From NCBI RefSeq assembly GCF_000328705.1, contig NC_019673.1:9125501-9189500 (forward strand): a stretch of DNA of 64,000 nt. The letters are read 5' to 3'. The translations under genes and the position numbers were made by a program. This stretch comes from Saccharothrix espanaensis DSM 44229 (GTDB lineage Bacteria; Actinomycetota; Actinomycetes; Mycobacteriales; Pseudonocardiaceae). The notes below the pieces were generated by a model, which was not told the origin of the DNA, made no database searches, and saw nothing but the letters and a program-made list of their open reading frames with translations. Shown piece by piece: positions 21,846 to 30,030 of the stretch; position 1 is the stretch's first letter; the number at the start of each line of letters is the position of its first letter.

Positions 21846-22381
21846 CGCGGAGGCATCAGAAGGGACACGACCGGCTCCAACTGTTCGGCCGTTGGGGGGA
21901 AATCCGCGATCAACCCCTGGATCAGCAGCCCGTCCAACGCCGCCACGAACCCGAGGAACGCGGCCGGCTGCATGGTGCCGAACACCGACGACAGCAACGT
22001 GATCCACCGCCGGGCCGCGGGCCGCAGCTCCGGGCGCCGGGCGGCGAGCAGGTAGAGCTCGTACTCGGCGAGCGTGCGGCCGCGGTGCGGCCCGACCGCC
22101 TCGGCCAGGAACCGGGCCACCGAGCCCGGCGTGGGCTTCACCGCGCCGAAGCCGAGCGCCATCTCGCGCGCGGACCACGTGAGGGTCGCGATCAGCAGGT
22201 CGTCCAGGGTCGCGTAGTAGTAGGTGGACGACGACACCGGCACGCCGGCTTCCCGTGCCACGGACCGGTGCGAGACGCCCGAGACGCCCTCGCGCTCGAT
22301 CACCCGCAGCGTGGCCGCGAGCAGTTCCCGCCGCCGGCGCTCGCCGCGCGCCCGCCGCCCGTCAGCCGGTGGTCTGGCCAC
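21842..22381 (-). CDS. TetR-family repressor
   Basis: A TetR regulator of about 179 residues. The N-terminal HTH is recognisable in RVIEREGVSGVSHRSVAREA followed by VPVSSSTYYYATLDDLL. The C-terminal ligand domain is not specific. GTG 22381 overlaps the end of the SMR gene by 20 bp, so pump and repressor are almost certainly one operon. The likely target is the inverted repeat upstream of the SMR gene. The ligand is probably a cationic drug, by analogy to QacR/SMR pairs. Confidence 0.82.
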   Translation of the reverse strand: MARPPADGRRARGERRRRELLAATLRVIEREGVSGVSHRSVAREAGVPVSSSTYYYATLDDLLIATLTWSAREMALGFGAVKPTPGSVARFLAEAVGPHRGRTLAEYELYLLAARRPELRPAARRWITLLSSVFGTMQPAAFLGFVAALDGLLIQGLIADFPPTAEQLEPVVSLLMPPR

Positions 22382-22694
22382 TGCCCAGCTCGATCGCCAC
22401 GACACCCAGGACGACCAGCACCAGGCCGCCGACCATCAGCGGGTTGAGCTGCTCGCCGAACAGCACCACGCCGATGGTCGCGACGGCGGCGATCCCGAAC
22501 GCGCACCAGATCGCGTAGGCGACGCCGATCGGCATGCCGAGCTTGAGCACGAACCCGAGCGAGGTGAACGCGACGAGGTAGCCGACGACCACCACGACGA
22601 CCGGCCACGGCTTGGTGAACCCCTCGGAGAGCTTGAGCGACACCGTCGCCGCGACCTCGCCGACGATCGCCAGCGCGAGCAGCAGGTAGACCAC
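22362..22694 (-). CDS. Small multidrug resistance (SMR) efflux protein
   Basis: A 110-residue protein with four membrane helices. The key membrane-embedded Glu is in LLLALAIVGEVAATVSLK (residue 13), and PIGVAYAIWCAFGIAAVAT is the SMR signature in helix 3. The family exports cationic antiseptics by proton antiport as a dimer. Some family members export guanidinium, so that is an alternative. GTG 22694 has a good GGAGG site, 7 bases away. The TetR gene follows and overlaps. Confidence 0.88.
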   Translation of the reverse strand: MVYLLLALAIVGEVAATVSLKLSEGFTKPWPVVVVVVGYLVAFTSLGFVLKLGMPIGVAYAIWCAFGIAAVATIGVVLFGEQLNPLMVGGLVLVVLGVVAIELGSGQTTG

Positions 22695-22706
22695 CGGTGA
22701 GCCTCC

Positions 22707-22734
22707 AACTAGTTGTACAGGTGTCCCACTAGTT
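22707..22734. promoter_or_regulatory. Candidate TetR operator upstream of the SMR gene
   Basis: AACTAGTT (22707-22714) and ACTAGTT (22728-22734) form a pair of ACTAGT palindromes, 13 bases apart, 12 bp upstream of the SMR start. The position fits an operator for the TetR encoded in the same operon. No binding motif is known for this protein. Confidence 0.5.
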
Positions 22735-22824
22735 TATGTGATCGGCCACGCTCAGGTGGTTACCCGCGAGTAGTCGGGCGTAATGTGCCCACCCAGGAGA
22801 CCGGACGAGAAAGGCCGCCACCAC

Positions 22825-25053
22825 ATGGGAGCCCTCCAGCTCACCCTCGGCGCCGTCGGCGTCGCCGTCAGCGTGTACGCCTGGGGTCTGTTCGTGGCCG
22901 GCGTGGTCCGGATGATCAAGATCATCCGACTGGGCCAGCCGGACGCGACGCGCAACGGCCCGTTCTGGCCGCGGCTGCGCACCTTGGTCGTGGAGTTCGT
23001 CGCGCACACCCGGATGGCCAAGCTCCGCAAGGTCGCGCCCTGGCACTGGATGGTGATGTGGGGCTTCCTGATCGGCTCCGCGGCGCTGTTCGAGGCCTAC
23101 GGCGAGGTCTTCCAGCCGTCGTTCCACTGGCCGGTCATCGGCTCGTGGCCGGTGTGGGGCCTGGTGGTCGAGCTGCTCGGCCTCGGCACGGTGGTCGGCG
23201 GCGTGGCCCTCGCGGTCATCCGCCAGCTCAACCACCCGCGCCGCGCCGACCGGGTGTCCCGGTTCGCGGGCTCGAGCTTCAAGGCCGCCTACTTCGTGGA
23301 AGCGGTCGTGATCATCGAGGGTCTGGGCATCCTCGGCGTGAAGGCGTTCAAGCTGTCCTCCGGCCTGGAGGAGATGCCGCTGTGGTCGTCGTTCGTGACG
23401 CTGCCGCTGAGCCACCTGCTGCCGGCGAACCCGGACTGGGTCTCGATCATGGCGATCGTCAAGCTGCTGTCGGCCATGGCCTGGCTGGTGGTCGTCGCCC
23501 GGAACCTGACCATGGGCGTGGCCTGGCACCGCTTCAGCGCGTTCTTCAACATCTACTTCAAGCGCGAGGACGACGGCGGCGTCGCCCTCGGCGCGCTGCG
23601 GCCGATGATGAGCGGCGGCAAGGTCCTCGACCTCGAAGAGGCCGACCCGGACGAGGACACGTTCGGCGTCGGCAAGGTGGAGGACTTCACCTGGAAGGGC
23701 TGGCTGGACTTCAGCACCTGCACCGAGTGCGGCCGCTGCCAGTCCCAGTGCCCGGCGTGGAACACCGGCAAGCCGCTGTCGCCCAAGCTGGTCATCACCC
23801 AGCTGCGCGACCACGCCTTCGCCAAGGCCCCCTACCTGCTCGCCGGCGGCAGCAAGGACATGGCGGGCGACGAGGTCGGCCTGACCGAGGACAAGTACGC
23901 GGACTACCAGAAGCGCCTGGAGTCCGTCGACGTGCTGGCGATGGCCGAGGCCGAGCGCCCGCTGGTCGCCGGCGCGGCGGAGCTGGGCGTCATCGACCCC
24001 GAGGTGCTGTGGTCCTGCACCACGTGCGGCGCGTGCGTCGAGCAGTGCCCGGTGGACATCGAGCACGTCGACCACATCGTCGACATGCGCCGCTACCAGG
24101 TGCTGATCGAGTCGAACTTCCCGTCCGAGCTGGGCGGCATGTTCAAGAACCTGGAGAACAAGGGCAACCCGTGGGGCCAGAACGCCAAGGACCGCCTCGC
24201 GTGGACCGACGGCCTGGGCTTCGACGTGCCGGTGTTCGACGGCGAGCTGGGCGACACCGAGTACCTGTTCTGGGTCGGCTGCGCGGGCGCGTTCGAGGAC
24301 CGGGCCAAGAAGACCACCCGCGCGGTGGCCGAGCTGCTGCACACCGCGGGCGTCTCCTACACCGTGCTCGGCCCGGAGGAGACCTGCACCGGCGACCCGG
24401 CGCGGCGCGCGGGCAACGAGTTCCTGTTCCAGATGCTCGCCCAGCAGAACGTCGAGGTGCTCAACACCGTCTTCGAGGGCCGGGAAGCCGGCCGCCGCAA
24501 GATCGTGGTGACCTGCGCGCACTGCTTCAACACCCTGGCCAACGAGTACCCGCAGGTGGGCGGCCAGTTCGAGGTCGTGCACCACACCCAGCTGCTCAAC
24601 CGCCTGGTGCGCGAGCGCCGGCTGGTGCCGGTCGCCGAGGTCACCGAGGACGTGACCTACCACGACCCGTGCTACCTGGGCCGGCACAACAAGGTCTACG
24701 AGGCACCGCGCGAGCTGGTCGGCGCGTCCGGCGCGAACCTGCGCGAGATGCCCCGGCACGGCGACCAGTCCATGTGCTGCGGCGCGGGCGGCGCGCGGAT
24801 GTGGATGGAGGAGCGGATCGGCAAGCGCATCAACGTCGACCGCGTGGACGAGGCCCTGGGCACCGCGCCGTCGAAGATCGCCACCGGCTGCCCGTTCTGC
24901 CGCGTGATGCTCACCGACGGCGTGACCGCCCGGCAGAACGAGGGCCAGGCGGGCGCGCACGTCGAGGTCGTGGACGTGGCGCAGCTCCTGCTCACCGCCG
25001 TGCGCCGCGGCCAGGACTCGCCGGCCGCCGAGCCGGAGGCCGCCGACGCGTGA
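22825..25053 (+). CDS. etfD: EtfD-like membrane Fe-S oxidoreductase
   Basis: A 742-residue protein. The N-terminal 250 residues form five or six membrane helices of the NarI-like type. Two 4Fe-4S sites follow (CTECGRCQSQCPAW and CTTCGACVEQCPVD), then two cysteine-rich CCG-type domains (CAHCFNTLAN, DPCYLGRHNKVYEAPRE, CCGAGGARMWMEE). Mycobacterial EtfD (Rv0338c) has this architecture and passes electrons from EtfAB and acyl-CoA dehydrogenases to the membrane quinone pool. Two acyl-CoA dehydrogenases in the window are likely clients. ATG 22825 is preferred to 22783 because it starts directly at the first helix. Confidence 0.85.
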   Translation: MGALQLTLGAVGVAVSVYAWGLFVAGVVRMIKIIRLGQPDATRNGPFWPRLRTLVVEFVAHTRMAKLRKVAPWHWMVMWGFLIGSAALFEAYGEVFQPSFHWPVIGSWPVWGLVVELLGLGTVVGGVALAVIRQLNHPRRADRVSRFAGSSFKAAYFVEAVVIIEGLGILGVKAFKLSSGLEEMPLWSSFVTLPLSHLLPANPDWVSIMAIVKLLSAMAWLVVVARNLTMGVAWHRFSAFFNIYFKREDDGGVALGALRPMMSGGKVLDLEEADPDEDTFGVGKVEDFTWKGWLDFSTCTECGRCQSQCPAWNTGKPLSPKLVITQLRDHAFAKAPYLLAGGSKDMAGDEVGLTEDKYADYQKRLESVDVLAMAEAERPLVAGAAELGVIDPEVLWSCTTCGACVEQCPVDIEHVDHIVDMRRYQVLIESNFPSELGGMFKNLENKGNPWGQNAKDRLAWTDGLGFDVPVFDGELGDTEYLFWVGCAGAFEDRAKKTTRAVAELLHTAGVSYTVLGPEETCTGDPARRAGNEFLFQMLAQQNVEVLNTVFEGREAGRRKIVVTCAHCFNTLANEYPQVGGQFEVVHHTQLLNRLVRERRLVPVAEVTEDVTYHDPCYLGRHNKVYEAPRELVGASGANLREMPRHGDQSMCCGAGGARMWMEERIGKRINVDRVDEALGTAPSKIATGCPFCRVMLTDGVTARQNEGQAGAHVEVVDVAQLLLTAVRRGQDSPAAEPEAADA

Positions 25054-25068
25054 CCGGCTGAAAGACCA

Positions 25069-25102
25069 CCGAGGCCCCTCCGCCGTCGCGGAGGGGCCTC
25101 GG
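25069..25102 (+). terminator. Terminator hairpin after the etfD-like gene
   Basis: A perfect 15-bp stem (arms 25069-25083 and 25088-25102, starting CCGAGGCCCCTCCGC) with a CGTC tetraloop, 16 bp after the stop. There is no long T run. It probably works in both directions. Confidence 0.85.
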
Positions 25103-25107
25103 TCGTT

Positions 25108-25176
25108 GCACGGCCCGGTCGCGCGGGTCAGTCGTGCGGGTCAGTCGTGCACGGCCCGGTCGCGCGGGTCAGTCGT
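25108..25176 (-). repeat. 13-bp repeat, three units, containing the stop of the downstream gene
   Basis: GCGGGTCAGTCGT occurs at 25123-25135, 25136-25148 and 25164-25176. The larger 28-bp block 25108-25135 is repeated exactly at 25149-25176. Read on the minus strand, the unit contains TGA, and the unit at 25164-25176 holds the real stop (25169-25171) of the next gene. Confidence 0.85.
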
Positions 25177-25549
25177 TGTCCGCGATCCGGTCGTAGACCA
25201 GGTTGAGCACCCAGCTGGTCAGGGCCACGATGATCGCGCCCCAGAACGCCGGCCAGAAGCCGGTGACCTGGAACGGCAGCCCGAGACGCTCGGCCATCCA
25301 GCCTGTGAGCCAGAACATCAGGCCGTTGACCACGAGCCCGATCAGGCCGAGCGTGACGATGTAGAACACGCAGCCGAAGAACTTCACCACCGGCTTGACG
25401 ACCGCGTTGACGAGCCCGAACAGCAGCGCCACGCCGAGCAGCGTGCCGACCTTGGCCGGTGTCGAGCCGTCACCCAGGTCGATGCCGGGGATGATCGTGG
25501 AGACCCAGACCGCCACCGCGGTCAGCAACACCTGCACCAGAAAGCCCAT
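25169..25549 (-). CDS. Phage holin family-IV/YvlD-type membrane protein
   Basis: A 126-residue protein with four membrane helices, including VVSTIIPG-like and VNAVVKPVVKFFGCVFYIV, then GLVVNGLMFWLTGW. This is the pattern of the YvlD / phage holin family 4 proteins, which in bacteria are general membrane proteins and not lysis proteins. ATG 25549 begins MGFLVQVLLTAVAVW. The function is unknown. The TGA stop lies in a 13-bp repeat. Confidence 0.78.
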   Translation of the reverse strand: MGFLVQVLLTAVAVWVSTIIPGIDLGDGSTPAKVGTLLGVALLFGLVNAVVKPVVKFFGCVFYIVTLGLIGLVVNGLMFWLTGWMAERLGLPFQVTGFWPAFWGAIIVALTSWVLNLVYDRIADND

Positions 25550-25586
25550 GCCGCGCAGGCTAGTCGCTGACCGTGCTCCGACCGGG

Positions 25587-26840
25587 TCAGGCGCGACGCC
25601 TGCGCGCCGCGAACCAGGCCACCCCGCCGCCACCCACCAGCAGCCCGCCGATCAGCAGGAACGGCCCCGGCGACGCACCGGTCCCGGCCAGACCGCCCGG
25701 CGACGGCACGACCACCGCCGTCGCGCTCGTCGTGGTGGTTCCCGCTGTCGTGGTCGTCGGCGTCGTGGTCGCCGGCGGCGGCGTCGTGGGCGTCGTCGTC
25801 GGCGTGATCACGACTACCTTCGCGGCCGACTCGTCGTTCGCCCGGTCCGCGTCGGGCTCCTCGGTGACCACCCGGAAGCGCACCTCGTCCAGCGGCTCGG
25901 TCAGCTTCACCGTGACCGTCACCTCGACCCGGCCACCGGCTGGCACGGCGTCGGCGGTCCGCCAGACCCCCTGCCACGGCACCGCGCCCACGACACCCGA
26001 GACCGCCAGCCGCGACACCGGCGCCAGCCCGATCCGCACCGGCACGGTGCCCCGGTTCTCCAGCGGCACCACGACTTCCAGCAGGTCACCGACCCGCGCC
26101 GGGCCGTCCGGCGTGACGGTGAGCGGACCGGCCGCCGCGTCGTGCACCGCCTCGAAGTAACGCGCGTCGACCCGCACGTCCTGCCCGCCCGCGACGGTGA
26201 TCCGGCGGTCCGCGGGGACGTCGTGCCCGGTCGTCGGGTCGACCAGGAGCAGGTTTTCGGCCGCGCCGGGCGTGCCCGGGGAGAAGGTGAACTCGCCGTC
26301 CGGGACGTCGTGCACGCGCTGCACCCCGTCCGGGCCGGGGTGGTCGGCGGTGAGCGTGACGGGACCGCTCACGGCGTAGGTCCGGCCGGTGCCGGGTTGC
26401 GGGAGGGCGCGCTCGCCGTCCTGCTTCACGCCGTCGCCGTCGACGTCCCAGAAGCTGTAGCCCCAGACCGTCGCGCCCTTGATCCCGAAGTCGAACGTGC
26501 CGCCGGCCTCCTCCGGGAAGAACGAGGAGGTCGTGGTCGCCCGGTACACGTCGGTGTTGTGGTTGTAGATCGCCAGCGGGACGTCGGGCAGGTCCGCCCG
26601 GTAGCGGCCGGTGCCGTCGGTGCCGAACTCGCCGATGAACTCCTTGGTGGCAGCGTTGAACACGCGCACCGCGCGACCGTTCGCCAGCGGCGGCTCACCG
26701 GCGTCCACCACGCCGTTCTCGTTGCGGTCGAACCACACCAGACCGGTGATCGAGGTCGTGTCGTCCTGCGCCTGGGCCAGGCCCGGCAGCAGCACCGCGA
26801 GGGCGGCCGCGCAGCCGGCCGCCCAACGTGCGTTCTTCAC
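25587..26840 (-). CDS. Surface protein with SdrD-B-like domain and LAxTG sorting signal
   Basis: A 417-residue exported protein. Residues 1-25 are a signal peptide (AVLLPGLAQAQ). Residues about 30-200 carry SdrD-type B-repeat features: GLVWFDRNENGVVDAGEPP and DVDGDGVKQDGER, both calcium-loop-like. A CARDB-like region follows, then a Thr/Pro-rich stalk (about 340-380) and a sorting signal: LAGTGA, a hydrophobic helix and RRRRA. LAxTG is used by class E sortases of high-GC actinobacteria, so it should be linked to the cell wall. No sortase is nearby. GTG 26840 has a GGGGGA site. Confidence 0.8.
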   Translation of the reverse strand: MKNARWAAGCAAALAVLLPGLAQAQDDTTSITGLVWFDRNENGVVDAGEPPLANGRAVRVFNAATKEFIGEFGTDGTGRYRADLPDVPLAIYNHNTDVYRATTTSSFFPEEAGGTFDFGIKGATVWGYSFWDVDGDGVKQDGERALPQPGTGRTYAVSGPVTLTADHPGPDGVQRVHDVPDGEFTFSPGTPGAAENLLLVDPTTGHDVPADRRITVAGGQDVRVDARYFEAVHDAAAGPLTVTPDGPARVGDLLEVVVPLENRGTVPVRIGLAPVSRLAVSGVVGAVPWQGVWRTADAVPAGGRVEVTVTVKLTEPLDEVRFRVVTEEPDADRANDESAAKVVVITPTTTPTTPPPATTTPTTTTAGTTTTSATAVVVPSPGGLAGTGASPGPFLLIGGLLVGGGGVAWFAARRRRA

Positions 26841-26958
26841 TTGTCGTCCCCCGGAAATCGCCGTATGCGGGGCTATCGGCCACCCATCAGGTGATGTTTC
26901 GAGATCTGGATCACACGCGTGGCGCGCGCCCGGCGGTCGGTGGTCCTACGGTCGGACC

Positions 26959-27999
26959 ATGACATCCACGGGCGCTGCGGAGACGTCCGCGGCCGAGACG
27001 GCCAAGGGCGGCGAGAGCACGCTCACCGTGCTGCTGGCCCTGGCGGTGAACCTGGCCATCGCGATCATGAAGGCGATCGCCGGCGTGATCACCGGATCGG
27101 CCGCGATGCTCGCCGAAGCCGGGCACTCCGTGGCCGACACGTTCACCGAGGGCCTGCTGCTCACCGCGCTGCGGAGGTCCGAACGGCCGGCGGACCGCCG
27201 GCACCCGTTCGGCTACGGCAAGGACCGGTTCTTCTGGTCGCTGCTCGCTGCGGTGTCGATCTTCGTCTCGGGCGCGGTGTTCGCGTTCTACGAGGGCGTG
27301 CACACGGTGTTCGGCGAGCCGACCGAGCAGACCAGCCCCGGCGTCGGCTACCTGGTGCTGGCGATCGCGTTCGCGCTGGAGTCGGTGTCGTTCACCCAGG
27401 CGTTCCGGCAGGTCCGGCGCGGCGCCCGGGAGGAGGGCCGGTCGGTCGTGGCGTTCCTGCGGATGTCCGACGACCCGACCGTGAAGACGGTGTTCTTCGA
27501 GGACTCGGCCGCGCTGGTCGGCCTGCTGCTCGCGTTCGGCGGGCTGGGCCTGCACGACCTGACGGGGTCGTCGGTGTGGGACGGCGTGGCGTCGCTGCTG
27601 ATCGGCGTGCTGCTGGCGTTCTGCGCGTACGTCCTCGCGGGCACCAACCGGGGCCTGCTGATCGGCCGTCAGGCGGACCCGAAGCTGGTCAAGGCGGTGT
27701 GGGACTACCTGCGCGAGGTGCCCGAGGTGGAGCAGGTGGTGGACCTGCTGACGATGGCCGTGGGCACCGACCGGGTGCTGCTGTGCGCGCGGCTGGACTT
27801 CGACGACGCCCTGTCCGCGGCCGACCTGGAGCGGGCGTGCGTGCGGATCGACGGCGAACTGCGGGCCAGGTGGTCGGACTTGGACGAGGTCTTCCTGGAG
27901 CCGGTGCCCAGGACGGACCCGCACCTGCGCGAACGCGTCCTGGCCAGGTACGGCGACGTCTTCCGGTCCTCGGACGCGCCAGCCCCGGACGGGCGCTAG
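26959..27999 (+). CDS. Cation diffusion facilitator (CDF) transporter
   Basis: A 346-residue CDF exporter with six helices. The helix 2 metal site is in [16 protein letters not shown] (H-x-x-x-D), and [16 protein letters not shown] is the loop signature. Helix 5 has [15 protein letters not shown], where an Glu-Asp pair replaces the usual His-x-x-x-Asp; this occurs in the SLC30A9-like group, and it makes the metal hard to predict. A C-terminal regulatory domain follows ([18 protein letters not shown]). ATG 26959 follows TACGGT and 6 bases, so the transcript is probably leaderless. Its stop shares CTAG with dcd. Confidence 0.88.
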   Translation: MTSTGAAETSAAETAKGGESTLTVLLALAVNLAIAIMKAIAGVITGSAAMLAEAGHSVADTFTEGLLLTALRRSERPADRRHPFGYGKDRFFWSLLAAVSIFVSGAVFAFYEGVHTVFGEPTEQTSPGVGYLVLAIAFALESVSFTQAFRQVRRGAREEGRSVVAFLRMSDDPTVKTVFFEDSAALVGLLLAFGGLGLHDLTGSSVWDGVASLLIGVLLAFCAYVLAGTNRGLLIGRQADPKLVKAVWDYLREVPEVEQVVDLLTMAVGTDRVLLCARLDFDDALSAADLERACVRIDGELRARWSDLDEVFLEPVPRTDPHLRERVLARYGDVFRSSDAPAPDGR

Positions 28000-28577
28000 C
28001 GCCGGGTGTCGCTGCGGTGGAAGTTGAGGTGGGCGCGCGAGGGCGTCGGCCCGCGCTGCCCCTGGTAGCGCGACCCGGCCTGCGCCGAGCCGTACGGGAA
28101 CTCGGCGGCGGAGCTGAGCCGGAACAGGCACAGCTGCCCGATCTTCATGCCGGGCCAGAGCGTGATCGGCAGGTTGGCCACGTTCGACAGTTCCAGCGTG
28201 ATGTGCCCGGAGAACCCGGGGTCGATGAACCCGGCCGTCGAGTGCGTGAGCAACCCGAGCCGCCCCAACGACGACTTGCCCTCCAACCGACCCGCCAGGT
28301 CGTCGGGCAACGTGACCAGCTCGAACGTCGACCCGAGCACGAACTCGCCGGGGTGCAGCACGAACGGCTCGCCGTCCTGCGGCTCCACGAGGGAGGTCAG
28401 GTCGTCCTGCTGGATCGACGGGTCGATGTGCGTGTACCGGGTGTTGTTGAACACCCGGAAGAACCGGTCGAGTCGGACGTCGATGCTGGACGGCTGCACC
28501 ATGACGTCGTCGAACGGCTCCAGCACGAGGCGGCCCGAGTCGACCTCTTTGCGTAGATCGCGGTCACTCAACAACAC
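27996..28577 (-). CDS. dcd: dCTP deaminase
   Basis: Dcd deaminates dCTP to dUTP, and in actinobacteria often also hydrolyses it to dUMP. The protein begins with [11 protein letters not shown] and has [16 protein letters not shown], the catalytic segment [18 protein letters not shown] and [19 protein letters not shown] 28577 is chosen over GTG 28583 because family members start directly at LLSDRD and because TAGGCT lies 6 bases before it. The stop overlaps the CDF stop in a shared CTAG. The tRNA-Gly gene lies divergently upstream. Confidence 0.94.
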   Translation of the reverse strand: MLLSDRDLRKEVDSGRLVLEPFDDVMVQPSSIDVRLDRFFRVFNNTRYTHIDPSIQQDDLTSLVEPQDGEPFVLHPGEFVLGSTFELVTLPDDLAGRLEGKSSLGRLGLLTHSTAGFIDPGFSGHITLELSNVANLPITLWPGMKIGQLCLFRLSSAAEFPYGSAQAGSRYQGQRGPTPSRAHLNFHRSDTRR

Positions 28578-28615
28578 GACCACAGCCTATGTGTATGATC
28601 GGACCCGCACCGCAC

Positions 28616-28686
28616 GCGGGTGTAGTTCATTGGTAGAACGACAGCTTCCCAAGCTGTAGAGGCGGGTTCGATTCCCGTCACCCGCT
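28616..28686 (+). tRNA. tRNA-Gly (CCC anticodon)
   Basis: A 71-base cloverleaf: acceptor arms GCGGGTG (28616-28622) and CACCCGC (28679-28685), anticodon stem ACAGC/GCTGT enclosing the 7-base loop TTCCCAA, giving anticodon CCC, and T-arm GGCGGGTTCGATTCCCGTC. The discriminator is T, and CCA is not encoded. Its 3' half plus terminator recurs about 1 kb downstream. Confidence 0.95.
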
Positions 28687-28737
28687 CGTAGCGCGAAGGC
28701 CCAGGTCAGAGTCGACGACCTGGGCCTTTGTCATGTC
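28642..28737 (+). repeat. Copy A of a ~95-bp direct repeat (tRNA-Gly 3' half plus terminator)
   Basis: From the anticodon stem of tRNA-Gly through its terminator, this segment recurs at 29668-29762 at about 85% identity by eye. The core from GGCGGGTTCGATTCC to AGAGTC is nearly identical, with one deleted C in copy B. The intact tRNA at this end and a partial tRNA at the other is the usual geometry of an element inserted into a tRNA 3' end. Confidence 0.75.
28696..28730 (+). terminator. Terminator of tRNA-Gly
   Basis: Inverted repeat AAGGCCCAGGTC / GACCTGGGCCTT with a 9-base loop, followed by TTG. It lies 10 bp after the tRNA. A copy with one G-U change is at 29721-29753. Confidence 0.88.
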
Positions 28738-28906
28738 CCGCGCGCGAGCCGAGAGCGCTCCGCGTCCTGGTACCCGGCGAAACCCCCGCGCACTGCGGCA
28801 ACCCCGGAAGGTCGCGGACCGGAAGCGAGATCGCCGCCCCGATGACGACAGCGTCGCGCGCACATCGCACGACTCCGGACCCCGGACTGGGATACGGTTG
28901 TGCACA

Positions 28907-28990
28907 GTCTTCCCCGCGCGAGCGGGGGTGATCCGCCCTGATGACGGAGTCGAGCGGGATACGCCGTCCCGCCGGAGCGGGACCTGCTCG
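28907..28990 (+). CRISPR. Orphan CRISPR remnant, type I-E-like repeat
   Basis: Bases 28907-28935 are a 29-base repeat (GTCTTCCCCGCGC, then GAGCGGGGGTGATCCG) that matches the actinobacterial type I-E pattern: GT start, CCCCGC/GCGGGG stem and GTGATCCG end. Thirty bases later (28966-28990) there is a degenerate second copy, GTCCCGCCGGAGCGGGAC plus CTGCTCG, keeping the stem-loop. So one spacer (28936-28965) may survive. No cas gene is in the window. Confidence 0.55.
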
Positions 28991-29061
28991 GTATGATCCA
29001 CAACGCAGGTCAACGGGTCCTCCTCAACGCGCGTCGCCCAGTTGTTCCGGAGGCCGAGACC

Positions 29062-29637
29062 ATGACCAGTGCACGCCGCTTGGCCGGCTACACGTTGGAC
29101 GATTGGGAGCGCCTTGAGCCTGCGGAAGGCCACCGCGTCGAACTGGTCGACGGGCGGTTCGTGGTGAACGCCGCCCCAGCCGTGGCCCACCAACGTGTCG
29201 CGGATCGGCTGTGCCGACTGCTGGATGACGCAGTCGCGGACGGCGGCATGGAGGCTGTGACAGCGGTCGGCGTGCGCATCGCACCAGGGCTGGGCTACAT
29301 CCCGGACCTGGTTGTCTGCACGGAGTTGGTGGAGACCCCCACGGTCGCCGTGGAATTGGTCGCGCTCGCGGTCGAGGTGGTCAGCCCGTCCACGGCACGT
29401 CGCGATCGGCTGGAGAAGCCCGCCGCGTTCGCCGCAGCGGGGGTCCCTGCCTTCTGGCGGGTCGAAATCGGAGGCGTAGATGGTCCGATCATCTACTGCT
29501 ACCGGTTGGACCAAGACGTGTACGTGGAGGTGGCGACGCTCCGAGCCGGTGCCACCGGGACGGCGGACGTCCCCGGTGGGATGACCGTGACGGTCGACCC
29601 CGCCGACCTGATCGGCTCACGCCGCCCCGGTTCGTAA
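29062..29637 (+). CDS. Uma2-family PD-(D/E)XK nuclease-like protein
   Basis: A 191-residue Uma2 (DUF820) protein. The restriction-endonuclease-like core is visible: VELVDGRFVVN (residue 25), YIPDLVV (catalytic Asp, near 80), VEVVSPSTARRDRLEKPAAF (catalytic E-x-V and Lys, near 110) and GVPAFWRVE. The molecular role of this widespread family is unsettled. ATG 29062 has a GGAGG site. It lies between the two tRNA-Gly repeats, and its third-position GC is lower than that of the flanking genes, both compatible with acquisition. Confidence 0.85.
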   Translation: MTSARRLAGYTLDDWERLEPAEGHRVELVDGRFVVNAAPAVAHQRVADRLCRLLDDAVADGGMEAVTAVGVRIAPGLGYIPDLVVCTELVETPTVAVELVALAVEVVSPSTARRDRLEKPAAFAAAGVPAFWRVEIGGVDGPIIYCYRLDQDVYVEVATLRAGATGTADVPGGMTVTVDPADLIGSRRPGS

Positions 29638-29667
29638 TCGCGACAGAACTCTGTGGTGACACCCCCC

Positions 29668-29762
29668 AGGCTTCCTGGGCTGTAACGGCGGGTTCGATTC
29701 CGTCACCCGCTCGTAGCGCGAAGGCCCAGGTCAGAGTCAACGATCTGGGCCTTCGTCGTGAT
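29668..29762 (+). pseudogene. Partial tRNA-Gly copy with terminator (repeat copy B)
   Basis: This is the distal copy of the tRNA-Gly 3' half and terminator. The anticodon loop is altered (GCTTCCTGGGC), the T-arm lacks one C, and there is no acceptor or D-arm partner upstream, so it cannot fold as a tRNA. The stretch 29763-30030 that follows holds no gene I can support. Confidence 0.75.
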
Positions 29763-30030
29763 CCGGGTCCCGATCCCCGCTCCGGCACTCGCCACCCCGG
29801 CGGGTGTCCCGGGCCCATCGTGGCACGAGCCCCACCGCCCGGTATCGCGCCCAGGCCGGCGGTCGACGGGCCGTTGGCTATGTCGTCCTGGACTCCGCGC
29901 GGTCCGTCATGGACGGCCGGTGCGCCTATGCCACAGGCGAGTGGAATGGGTCCATGGCGGCAGGGGTGACACGGCGCTCTTGGTGCGCCAAGATGCGGGC
30001 CTCATTTCGCGCGATCAAGCCGAGGACAGA

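Noticed and set aside
25169-25549. Holin-like protein as evidence for a prophage
   Set aside because: YvlD-type proteins are normal chromosomal membrane proteins; no other phage gene is near.
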